Part shown: piece after piece, positions 1 through 6,419 of the stretch
Numbering within the stretch: the first letter of the stretch is position 1
Layout: each line of letters begins with the position of its first letter
DNA from: Fusobacteriaceae bacterium
GTDB taxonomy: Bacteria; Fusobacteriota; Fusobacteriia; Fusobacteriales; Fusobacteriaceae
Assembly: GCA_030625925.1 (NCBI GenBank)
Contig: DAOUPY010000039.1
Coordinates: forward strand, 1-8,813
Direction: 5' to 3'
DNA: 8,813 bases
Translations under genes and position numbers: made by a program
The notes under the pieces: generated by a model
Database searches by the model: none
Seen by the model: only the letters and a program-made list of their open reading frames with translations
Told to the model about the DNA's origin: nothing

Positions 1-888
1 ATCCATGGAGATATATCACAGGCTCAAAGAGAAAGAACTCTTAGAAAATTCAAGACTAAAAATATAAATATCTTAGTGGCTACAGACGTAGCAGCAAGAG
101 GAATAGATGTAAATGACCTTACTCATGTAATTAACTACTCTATACCACAAGAAGCTGAGGCATATGTACATAGAATCGGTAGAACTGGTAGAGCAGGTAA
201 AAAAGGTGTGGCTATAACATTTGTTACTCCTAGAGAGATGGGTAAATTAAGCAGAATAAAAAGAGTAGCTAATGCAGAGATTAAAAAATCAACTATCCCT
301 GAAATAGAAGAAGTTTTAAAAGCAAAAAAAGAAAGTTTATATGCTTGTGTAGGAGAGATCATTTCAGAGAAAGATTTCTCAGTATACTCTGAAATGGCAA
401 CTGAACTAACTGTAGAAAGTAACCCTACAGATGTAATCGCAGCATTATTAAGACATGTATATGATGATGAATTCGATAAGGAAACTTATAGAAAAATCAG
501 AAACAACATGAGATCAAATGAAAGAAGCGATAGAGGCGATAGAAACGATAGAAGAGATAGAGATGGAAGAAGAGACGGAAGAAGAGACAGAGACGATAGA
601 GGAAGCAGAGACAGAGATGATAGAGGCGGTAGAGAAGGAAGACAAACTTTAGATAACCAAACTAGATTATTTATCGGAATGGGTAAAAAAGATAATTTAG
701 ATGCTAAAAAATTATTAGAGATTGTTAATAAAGAAGCTAAAGTTCCAGGAAGAAAGATCAAAGATATCAAAATTATGAATGAATTTTCATTTATGACAGT
801 TCCGTTTTCTGAAGCAGAGGATATTATCCATGCATTAAACGCTACTAGAAAAGGTGGAAGACCATTAGTAGAAAAAGCTAAGAACTAA
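1..888 (+). CDS. DEAD-box RNA helicase, 3' part, with DbpA-type RNA-binding domain
   Basis: This is the C-terminal 295 residues of an ATP-dependent RNA helicase of the DeaD/CsdA/DbpA type, which remodels structured RNA or ribosome precursors in the cytoplasm. The frame is open from base 1, so the start lies upstream of the window; the GTG at 76 is an internal valine of motif V, not a start. Visible in order (residues counted from base 1): the HGD...QRER segment before motif V (residues 2-12), motif [11 protein letters not shown] (27-36), motif [12 protein letters not shown] (57-66), a helical stretch, an Arg/Asp/Gly-rich linker (about 171-215), and a terminal domain starting [12 protein letters not shown] (about 222-292) that matches the DbpA RNA-binding domain (Pfam DbpA, an RRM-like fold). 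The DEAD motif and Walker A lie outside the window. An intrinsic terminator follows directly, so it ends its own transcript. Helicase assignment is firm. Which paralogue (deaD, cshA-like or dbpA) cannot be decided from the fragment. Confidence 0.95.
   Translation: MHGDISQAQRERTLRKFKTKNINILVATDVAARGIDVNDLTHVINYSIPQEAEAYVHRIGRTGRAGKKGVAITFVTPREMGKLSRIKRVANAEIKKSTIPEIEEVLKAKKESLYACVGEIISEKDFSVYSEMATELTVESNPTDVIAALLRHVYDDEFDKETYRKIRNNMRSNERSDRGDRNDRRDRDGRRDGRRDRDDRGSRDRDDRGGREGRQTLDNQTRLFIGMGKKDNLDAKKLLEIVNKEAKVPGRKIKDIKIMNEFSFMTVPFSEAEDIIHALNATRKGGRPLVEKAKN
511..645 (+). repeat. Arg/Asp/Gly-rich repetitive linker inside the helicase gene
   Basis: Purine-rich coding repeat made of short RD, RDR and RRDG units. 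At the DNA level, 565-576 and 577-588 are an exact tandem 12-bp duplication. The 19-bp stretches 584-602 and 608-626 differ at a single base and sit 24 bp (8 codons) apart. It encodes a mixed-charge disordered tail between the helicase core and the DbpA-type domain. Basic tails are common in DEAD-box proteins and add nonspecific RNA binding; the strict Arg/Asp alternation here is more repetitive than usual. Length variation between strains by replication slippage is likely (inference). Confidence 0.85.
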
Positions 889-896
889 TATTTTTT

Positions 897-926
897 AAGG
901 GGAGGGATTTATACCTTCCCTTTTTT
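897..926 (+). terminator. Intrinsic terminator after the helicase gene
   Basis: A 9-bp stem pairs 897-905 (AAGGGGAGG) with 914-922 (CCTTCCCTT). It contains one G-T wobble (902/917) and an 8-nt loop, and runs directly into a T tract (921-926). It begins 9 nt after the helicase stop codon and separates that gene from the mltG operon. Confidence 0.88.
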
Positions 927-930
927 AATG

Positions 931-959
931 TTTTATTTTCTAGGGATATAGTATATAAT
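931..959 (+). promoter_or_regulatory. Candidate promoter for the mltG operon
   Basis: A perfect TATAAT hexamer at 954-959 lies just after the helicase terminator and about 80 nt before mltG, where a promoter is expected. With a 17-bp spacer the -35 position (931-936, TTTTAT) is a poor match to TTGACA, and there is no TG of an extended -10. In such AT-rich DNA a TATAAT can occur by chance, so support is mainly positional. Confidence 0.4.
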
Positions 960-1037
960 GTAAGGAGTATCACTTAAAAAATTAGATTAGAACAATCGTT
1001 GAGGTTAGACTTGAAAGATTAAGAGGGAGTTGAAAAA

Positions 1038-2015
1038 ATGAAAACGATAAAAATATTTATATTTAGTATAGTGATAATATTTTTTTTTGGAATGGGTACA
1101 TATTATTATGAGATCCATATGAAAAAAATAGAAATAAAAAAAGAGGTTGAGTTTAAAAAAGGAGAAAGTGTAGGAGAGTTTCTAAATAAAGTAGGGATAG
1201 AACAAAATGTTTTTTTAAAGATATATTTTAGGACGTCAGGGATCTCTAGTGAGATAAAAGCCGGGCATTATAAGCTGGACAGTGAATATACAATATCAGA
1301 GTTTTTTAATCTCCTAAAAGAGGGGCGTTCTGAGATGATCAGGGTGACCATTCCAGAGGGTTTTACAGTGGAACAGATAAAAAAACTCCTAATATCGAAG
1401 GGAATGATAAGCGAAGAAGAATTTAAAAAGACTTTAGAGGAGGCTAAATTTCCATATATGACTCCTAACAATAACTTTGAAGGATATTTTTTTCCTGAAA
1501 CATATTATTTCGCTGTAGGATCAAACCCTAAGTTGATAATAAAGACTATGTTGGGAGAGTTTTTAAGGAAATTCCCGGTAGAAAACCATGGTGAAACTAA
1601 AAAAGATAAGCAGGATTTTTATGAAAAATTGATTTTAGCCTCAATTATAGAGAGGGAAGCCGTATTAGATCTAGAAAAGCCTATCATTGCATCGGTATTT
1701 TATAATAGGATAAAGAAAGGTATGAGGTTAGAATCCGATGCCACGGTAAACTATATATTCGGATATGAAAAAAAAAGGATCTATTATAAGGATCTGAGGA
1801 TAGAATCTCCATATAATACCTATCGAAATCATGGCTTGCCACCAGCTCCCATTGGGAATCCTGGAAGTTTAGCTATAGAAGCTAGCTTAAAGCCTGCTAG
1901 TACAGGATATTATTTTTTTGTAGCTACTTATGATGGGACAAATAGTCATCATTTTACAAAAACATATAAAGAACATGTGGATTATCAGAAAAAAAATAAA
2001 AATAAACCAAAATAA
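1038..2015 (+). CDS. mltG: Endolytic murein transglycosylase MltG (YceG-like)
   Basis: Membrane-anchored lytic transglycosylase that cleaves nascent glycan strands internally and is thought to terminate strand elongation, acting with the peptidoglycan synthases. It has 325 residues, normal for the family. A single N-terminal membrane segment (about 4-24) is followed by a LysM-like region (about 35-96) and then the YceG catalytic domain. Family motifs are IPEGFTVEQI (105-114), EGYFFPETYYF (148-158), LASIIERE (200-207), with Glu205 matching the catalytic glutamate (E218 in E. coli MltG), the SVFYNRI segment (219-225) with LESDATVNY after it, and NHGLPPAPIGNPG (264-276). The start ATG has an AGAGGGA ribosome site (1022-1028) and puts the membrane segment right at the N-terminus. 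It is the first gene after the helicase terminator; the next gene starts 17 nt after its stop, so it probably leads a three-gene operon. Confidence 0.95.
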   Translation: MKTIKIFIFSIVIIFFFGMGTYYYEIHMKKIEIKKEVEFKKGESVGEFLNKVGIEQNVFLKIYFRTSGISSEIKAGHYKLDSEYTISEFFNLLKEGRSEMIRVTIPEGFTVEQIKKLLISKGMISEEEFKKTLEEAKFPYMTPNNNFEGYFFPETYYFAVGSNPKLIIKTMLGEFLRKFPVENHGETKKDKQDFYEKLILASIIEREAVLDLEKPIIASVFYNRIKKGMRLESDATVNYIFGYEKKRIYYKDLRIESPYNTYRNHGLPPAPIGNPGSLAIEASLKPASTGYYFFVATYDGTNSHHFTKTYKEHVDYQKKNKNKPK

Positions 2016-2032
2016 AGAAGAGGTAAATAAAT

Positions 2033-3772
2033 ATGAAAAATATAACACTTTTAGGGATAAACAGTAAGTTCGTCCATACAAATTTAGCTATCAGGTACAT
2101 AAAAAAAACGATAGAACAGGTAGAGGGGTATAACCTTACCATGGTGGAAAGCAGCATTAATAATCAGCTGCCAAATATCATCAGAGAAGTAATAGAATCA
2201 AAACCCGAAATATTGCTGGTATCTACATATATTTGGAACAAGGAATTTGTATTTAAAATAATAGTAGAATTAAAAAAGATAAACCCTGATTTAAAGATCT
2301 ATCTAGGCGGGCCAGAAGTGTCATATAATGCAGAAGAGGTCATGAAAATGTATACTGAGATAGACGGGATAATAGAAGGAGAGGGAGAAAAAATAGTAAT
2401 GAATCTCCTGCAAAAAGAGGAAAATAAAGTTTTAGGTCTTTATTATAGGGAGACCCCCTCTGTCTTACCAGACATCCCCCCCTTGGATAAGGAGGAGAAA
2501 GAAAACCATGGGAAGATAAAGTTTAACGGGCATGAAGCTCCCATAGAAGATTTAGATATAATACCATTTCCTTATGAAAAGTGGGAATTGATGGAGAATA
2601 AAGGCAAGATATTTTATTATGAATCTACCAGGGGCTGTCCATTCAGATGTTCATATTGTATGTCCTCCATAGAAAAAAGTGTGAGAAGTTTTAGCCTGCC
2701 CAGGGTAAAAAAAGATCTTATGATATTTTTAGATGGAGGAGTAAACTTAGTAAAGTTTGTAGATAGAACTTTTAATCTGAAGAAAGATCACTATATGGAA
2801 GTATGGAAATTCTTAATAGAAAACTATAGACCAAACACTACATTTCATTTTGAGATAAGTGCAGATTTATTTGATGATGAGGTAATAGAATTTTTGACTA
2901 CAGTGCCGAAAGATCTATTTCAATTTGAGATAGGGGTGCAGACTATCAATGACCGTACGATGAAGTTGATCAGACGTAAAAATGATTTAGAAAAATTATC
3001 GAAAAATGTACTGGCTATAAAGGATAATATCCATCTGCATCTTGACCTCATAGCAGGACTGCCGAAAGAAGATTTTGAGACCTTTAAGAGTTCATTTAAT
3101 TATGTGTATGACTTAAAACCTGAGATGATTCAATTGGGATTTTTGAAAATCTTGAGAGGGACTGAAATATCCGGCCAAATAGAAGAATTTGATTATAAAT
3201 ACACGGAATTTCCTCCCTATGAAGTGATTTCTAATAGTGATATTACCTATAAAGAACTACTCAAATTGAAGGATGTTGAGGAAGTTTTAGACTTTTACTA
3301 TAACTCAGGTGACTTTATAAAGAGTGTGGATTATCTGATAAGTAATTTTTATAGCACTCCATTTGAATTTTATTTGGATCTTGCTAATTTCTATGAAAAG
3401 AAAGGTCATTTTAAGGTGTCCCACAAAAAATTAGCCATCTTCAACTTTTTGGTAGATTTTTATAATGAGAAGAAGTTTGGAGAGCACGATAGAGAGGGAA
3501 AAATTAGATTTATAGAATATCTAAAATTTGATTATATAAACTTGGGGAAACCGGGGAAATATCCAGAGTGGTTTGTATCCTCTAAAGATAGAGACGCTTA
3601 TCATGAACTGGTGGAAAAACTGGTGGAGGAATCCAAATTTAAAAACAATAGACAAGGGTTTAAAAATACAGAGATGGAGGAGTTTGATATAGACATCTTC
3701 ACAGGTGAGATGAAAAAAACAAAATTGTTATTCATATATGAAGGAAAAGAAACTGAAATACAGGAGTGTTAG
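2033..3772 (+). CDS. B12-binding-type radical SAM protein with DUF4080 domain
   Basis: Predicted radical S-adenosylmethionine enzyme of unknown substrate, 579 residues. The N-terminal part (about 1-140) has a cobalamin-binding-like Rossmann fold, with GGPEVS at 92-97 and EGEGE at 115-119. The classical DxHxxG cobalt-ligand motif is not seen, as in many B12-dependent radical SAM proteins. The radical SAM core (about 194-385) carries the iron-sulfur cluster motif CPFRCSYC (Cys202, Cys206, Cys209) after ESTRG, then FEIGVQTI (298-305) and DLIAGLP (338-344). The rest (about 390-579) matches the DUF4080 C-terminal domain in style. Residues about 141-157 look like an in-frame insertion (see the repeat at 2452-2505). 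The start ATG follows AGAAGAGGT at 2016-2024 with 8-nt spacing. It lies between two peptidoglycan-cleaving enzymes with almost no gaps, so it is co-transcribed with them, but no wall function follows from sequence. Family call is strong; reaction unknown. Confidence 0.9.
   Translation: MKNITLLGINSKFVHTNLAIRYIKKTIEQVEGYNLTMVESSINNQLPNIIREVIESKPEILLVSTYIWNKEFVFKIIVELKKINPDLKIYLGGPEVSYNAEEVMKMYTEIDGIIEGEGEKIVMNLLQKEENKVLGLYYRETPSVLPDIPPLDKEEKENHGKIKFNGHEAPIEDLDIIPFPYEKWELMENKGKIFYYESTRGCPFRCSYCMSSIEKSVRSFSLPRVKKDLMIFLDGGVNLVKFVDRTFNLKKDHYMEVWKFLIENYRPNTTFHFEISADLFDDEVIEFLTTVPKDLFQFEIGVQTINDRTMKLIRRKNDLEKLSKNVLAIKDNIHLHLDLIAGLPKEDFETFKSSFNYVYDLKPEMIQLGFLKILRGTEISGQIEEFDYKYTEFPPYEVISNSDITYKELLKLKDVEEVLDFYYNSGDFIKSVDYLISNFYSTPFEFYLDLANFYEKKGHFKVSHKKLAIFNFLVDFYNEKKFGEHDREGKIRFIEYLKFDYINLGKPGKYPEWFVSSKDRDAYHELVEKLVEESKFKNNRQGFKNTEMEEFDIDIFTGEMKKTKLLFIYEGKETEIQEC
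2452..2505 (+). repeat. Probable intragenic palindromic repeat inserted in the radical SAM gene
   Basis: A C-rich patch unlike the surrounding AT-rich coding DNA, including seven consecutive C (2476-2482). It can form two adjacent hairpins: TGTCT (2461-2465) with AGACA (2470-2474) around a 4-nt loop, and 2475-2484 with 2489-2498 (8 pairs, two C-A mismatches) around GGAT. The overall pattern resembles dispersed intergenic palindromic repeats I recall from several low-GC anaerobes (recollection, not searched). It keeps the frame and encodes Pro-rich residues about 141-157, in the linker between the B12-like domain and the radical SAM core, where extra residues would be tolerated. Exact edges are uncertain. 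Confidence 0.6.
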
Positions 3773-3773
3773 G

Positions 3774-4901
3774 ATGAAATTACTCTATATATTTTTATTT
3801 GTTGGTCTGACAATTTATGGTAGTGAGTATATACAAGATGATTTAATAGTAGGAATCAATCGGTTTAAAGGGAAAAAAATACATATAAGCTCAGAGAATG
3901 GGAGTGCTATAGTAGAGATAAAATCAGATGAATATTATACCCATGAGATAAAACCTGGAAATGTTCAGACTATATCAATCAGCGGGGATAAGATAAAGTT
4001 TAAAGATAAAAGATCTTCTAAAATATATATATACAAGGGAACCCCTGAAACAATAATAAAGATCAGCCTGGATGGAAAAAAATTCAGCAGATACAGGGGA
4101 GACTTTGAATTTATCCCCTATAAAAACAGTGTATTGCCGCTAAATAGTGTACAATCAGAAGACTATATATATTCGGTAGTTCCGTCGGAGATAGGACATT
4201 ATTTTCCTGAGGAAGCTATAAAAGCCCAGAGTTTAGCTGCGAGATCATATTTATATTATGGATTAAGGTATTCAAAATATAAAAATTTTGATCTCTTTGA
4301 CAATGTGAATTCTCAGATGTACCTCGGCATGGACAGGGAAAATCAAAAGGTAAACTCATCTATAGATACTACCCGTGGAAAGGTGATATTATACGGTGGA
4401 AAACCGATAAATGCTCTTTACTATTCTACTAGTGGGGGGGTAACAGCTAATAATGAAGATGTATGGGGAGGGAACTCTACTCCGTACCTCCGGTCGGTCA
4501 ATGATAGGGGGAATGAAACCAAGTCACCTAGACTAAAGTGGGAAGTGAAGATCTCTAAAAATGAACTTTCTAAAAGATTTGGATTCAAGGTAAAAGGGCT
4601 CAAAGTCATAGAGGTCAAAAGTAACAGAGTCAGTAAGATAAAGATTTATGGTGATAAAACTATAACTATAACAGGGGACAAATTTAGGAGTATAGTCGGA
4701 TATGGGAAGGTATATAGTACGCAATTTAGGGTAAGATCCAGCAGAAATAACTTTGTATTTAACGGCAAGGGGTCGGGTCACGGAGTTGGAATGAGCCAGT
4801 ATGGTGCTTATGGCTTATCTAAAAAAGGAAAAACCTATGAGGAGATACTGAAACATTACTATAAGGGTGTAAAAATAGAAGAATATAAGAGGGGAAATTA
4901 A
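3774..4901 (+). CDS. Secreted SpoIID/LytB-domain peptidoglycan hydrolase
   Basis: SpoIID-family lytic enzyme, expected to cleave peptidoglycan glycan strands outside the cytoplasm. I choose the ATG at 3774 (375 residues) over the in-frame ATG at 3738. It has AGGAGTG (3762-3768) at good spacing, lies 1 nt after the radical SAM stop, and makes the protein begin with a signal peptide (MKLLYIFLFVGLTIYGS, cleavage near residue 17); the longer form would overlap the upstream gene by 35 nt and add a basic leader. Motifs: VVPSEIG with Glu139 at the place of the catalytic glutamate (E88 of B. subtilis SpoIID), PEEAIKAQSLAARSY just after it, STSGG (218-222), and GSGHGVGMSQYG (333-344). Residue 217 before STSGG is Tyr where many relatives have His. 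Domain family is certain. The role is unlikely to be sporulation if the host is a fusobacterium; a role in growth or division is inferred, alongside MltG of the same operon. Confidence 0.92.
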   Translation: MKLLYIFLFVGLTIYGSEYIQDDLIVGINRFKGKKIHISSENGSAIVEIKSDEYYTHEIKPGNVQTISISGDKIKFKDKRSSKIYIYKGTPETIIKISLDGKKFSRYRGDFEFIPYKNSVLPLNSVQSEDYIYSVVPSEIGHYFPEEAIKAQSLAARSYLYYGLRYSKYKNFDLFDNVNSQMYLGMDRENQKVNSSIDTTRGKVILYGGKPINALYYSTSGGVTANNEDVWGGNSTPYLRSVNDRGNETKSPRLKWEVKISKNELSKRFGFKVKGLKVIEVKSNRVSKIKIYGDKTITITGDKFRSIVGYGKVYSTQFRVRSSRNNFVFNGKGSGHGVGMSQYGAYGLSKKGKTYEEILKHYYKGVKIEEYKRGN

Positions 4902-5045
4902 TTCCAAAAAACTTAGTCACTGATCAATACGAATATTACTGGTTAAAATAAGAGAAACTGAACCGCGAATGACGCAGAGGGAACGAATAAAGAGGAATTT
5001 AATGCTTTTATCTGTGTTGGATTAGGTGAAAAAAGGAAGTGTATT
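4902..5045 (+). other. Gene-free spacer between spoIID-like gene and tilS
   Basis: This 144-nt spacer has no convincing intrinsic terminator, so tilS and ftsH may be partly transcribed from upstream. A TAAAAT at 4944-4949 could serve as a -10 box for tilS, but the matching -35 position (4921-4926, TGATCA) is weak. The middle holds a repeat-like segment annotated separately. The tilS ribosome site AAGGAAG is at 5033-5039. Confidence 0.5.
4960..4996. repeat. Degenerate dispersed intergenic repeat (CGCGAAT/CGCAGAG type)
   Basis: The segment is built of imperfect 10-11 bp units: AACCGCGAATG (4961-4971), ACGCAGAGGG (4972-4981) and AACGAATAAAG (4982-4992). It is locally richer in CG than its surroundings, and TCTGTGTT follows at 5011. 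This style matches low-complexity intergenic repeats that I recall being scattered in many anaerobe genomes. The full element may extend over much of 4905-5025. Copy number and orientation cannot be judged from one window. Confidence 0.5.
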
Positions 5046-6419
5046 ATGGATTTAAAAAAATTTGAAATATTAAATAAAGAAAAAGAATTGATAGAGTATG
5101 GAGATAAAATAATTGTGGCTATGTCTGGGGGACCAGACTCGGTGTTTTTATACAACCTCCTAAAAAAAATAAAAGATAAAATGAATCTTAAGGTGTATTT
5201 TGCTCATATAAATCATGGGCTGAGAGGAAAAGATAGTGATAGAGATGAAAAATTTGTTATAAAATTAGGAGAATCAGAAAAGGTACCTGCCTATACAAAG
5301 AAAGTTAATATCAAAGAATATGCTAAACTCCATGGTTTATCTGAAGAGGAAGCCGGACGGGAAGTGAGATATGGTTTTTTTAGGGAATTAAAGGATCAAT
5401 TGGGAGCTACCAAGGTGGCCCTGGCTCATAATGAAGATGATGTGGTGGAGACCTTTATGTTTCGCCTTATCCGTGGGACATCTTTTAAAGGTTTAGAGGG
5501 GATCCCAGTGAAAAGGGAATTTTTTATAAGGCCTGTTTTAAATTATAGAAAGGAAGAGATCTTAAAATATTTAGATGGAAACCAAATAAGTTACTGTACA
5601 GATAAGACAAATTTTGAGAATATTTATACTAGAAATAAGATTAGATTAGATTTAATTCCATCTATAGAAAAAGAATACAATATTAATTTCAAGGAAAAAA
5701 TAATAAATTTAATTTCAGATATAGGGGAGTTTAATGGTATTATTAATAGTAACTTGAAAAAGTACACAAAAGATGATATTTTAGATGTAAGGGAACTAAA
5801 AAAAGAGGAAAAGTTTATTCAACGGACCATTATCTCAGAATATTTGCAAAGATTCGATATATCTGTAAACAGAAATAAAATACTTGAAATACAAAAGCTT
5901 ATTTATTCTGATGGAAGCAAGGAAATATATGGCGATTGCAGATACCGTATCAAAAAAACATATGATGTTTTAGAGATAGTAGAAGTAGAAAAAATAAAAT
6001 TCAATGATCAATTAATTGGGGAATTAACTGTTCCTGGGAGTATTCTTTGGAATAATTATAGAATAAGTGCTCAATTAATTAATGATGATCAAAAATCCAA
6101 AGAAGAAAAAAATGAATTTTATTGTAAACTAAGAAAGGATGATGTTTTAACAGTTCGTTCAAGAAAAAATGGGGATAAATTTTATCCTGTTGGGATGAAT
6201 GGAAGAAAAAAACTAAAAGATTTATTTATCGATCTGAAGATCCCAAAGGAGGAGAGAAATTCTGTTCCAATTATTACTAATTTAGATGAAATTCTATGGG
6301 TAGGGGGAATCAGAGGGGATAGGCGTTTTGAAGATTTAAAAAGACATACTGTAAAACTGAAAATAGAAAAAATTGAGGAGGTAGACTTCAGTGGAAAACA
6401 ACAACAAAAACAACAATAA
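5046..6419 (+). CDS. tilS: tRNA(Ile)-lysidine synthetase TilS
   Basis: Cytoplasmic ATP-dependent ligase that attaches lysine to C34 of tRNA-Ile2 (anticodon CAU), making lysidine. This switches the tRNA from methionine to isoleucine identity and lets it read AUA, a frequent codon in this window. It has 457 residues, typical of long-form TilS. The N-terminal PP-loop ATPase domain shows SGGPDS (27-32), [10 protein letters not shown] (55-64) and HNEDD (128-132), followed by [15 protein letters not shown] (140-154) and the [15 protein letters not shown] segment (186-200). A middle substrate-binding region follows. The C-terminal TilS domain (about 360-430) includes [12 protein letters not shown] (370-381), KKLKDLFID (388-396) and the WVGGIRGD segment (418-425). 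The start has AAGGAAG at 5033-5039. The last 29 nt overlap ftsH, and the tail GKQQQKQQ comes from the CAA-rich overlap. In Firmicutes hpt usually sits between tilS and ftsH; it is missing here. Confidence 0.96.
   Translation: MDLKKFEILNKEKELIEYGDKIIVAMSGGPDSVFLYNLLKKIKDKMNLKVYFAHINHGLRGKDSDRDEKFVIKLGESEKVPAYTKKVNIKEYAKLHGLSEEEAGREVRYGFFRELKDQLGATKVALAHNEDDVVETFMFRLIRGTSFKGLEGIPVKREFFIRPVLNYRKEEILKYLDGNQISYCTDKTNFENIYTRNKIRLDLIPSIEKEYNINFKEKIINLISDIGEFNGIINSNLKKYTKDDILDVRELKKEEKFIQRTIISEYLQRFDISVNRNKILEIQKLIYSDGSKEIYGDCRYRIKKTYDVLEIVEVEKIKFNDQLIGELTVPGSILWNNYRISAQLINDDQKSKEEKNEFYCKLRKDDVLTVRSRKNGDKFYPVGMNGRKKLKDLFIDLKIPKEERNSVPIITNLDEILWVGGIRGDRRFEDLKRHTVKLKIEKIEEVDFSGKQQQKQQ
6375..6382 (+). 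promoter_or_regulatory. Strong Shine-Dalgarno for ftsH inside tilS
   Basis: GAGGAGGT lies 8 nt before the GTG at 6391, within the tilS coding region. It is the best ribosome binding site in the window and decides the non-ATG ftsH start; no comparable site precedes a later in-frame ATG before the first membrane segment. The overlap suggests translational coupling to tilS. Confidence 0.85.

Noticed and set aside
76..78. GTG at 76 as the start of a 270-residue gene
   Set aside because: The frame is open to base 1 and the upstream residues form conserved helicase sequence before motif V; the GTG is an internal valine.
486..770. Minus-strand open frame rich in Leu/Ser opposite the helicase tail
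   Set aside because: It is the antisense shadow of the Arg/Asp repeat, with no ribosome site and no plausible protein character.
931..1037. Possible riboswitch or structured leader before mltG
   Set aside because: No paired stems or known aptamer motifs could be seen; only a candidate -10 box and the ribosome site are supported.
1581..2511. The 11-mer GAAAACCATGG shared by mltG (1581-1591) and the radical SAM gene (2501-2511), both encoding ENHG
   Set aside because: A few shared 11-mers are expected by chance in a window of this size and AT bias; flanks do not match. It would gain weight only if the 2452-2505 repeat proves to include this end.
3738..3773. Upstream ATG at 3738 as the spoIID-like start
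   Set aside because: It would overlap the radical SAM gene by 35 nt, lacks a good ribosome site, and puts a basic 12-residue leader before an otherwise normal signal peptide.
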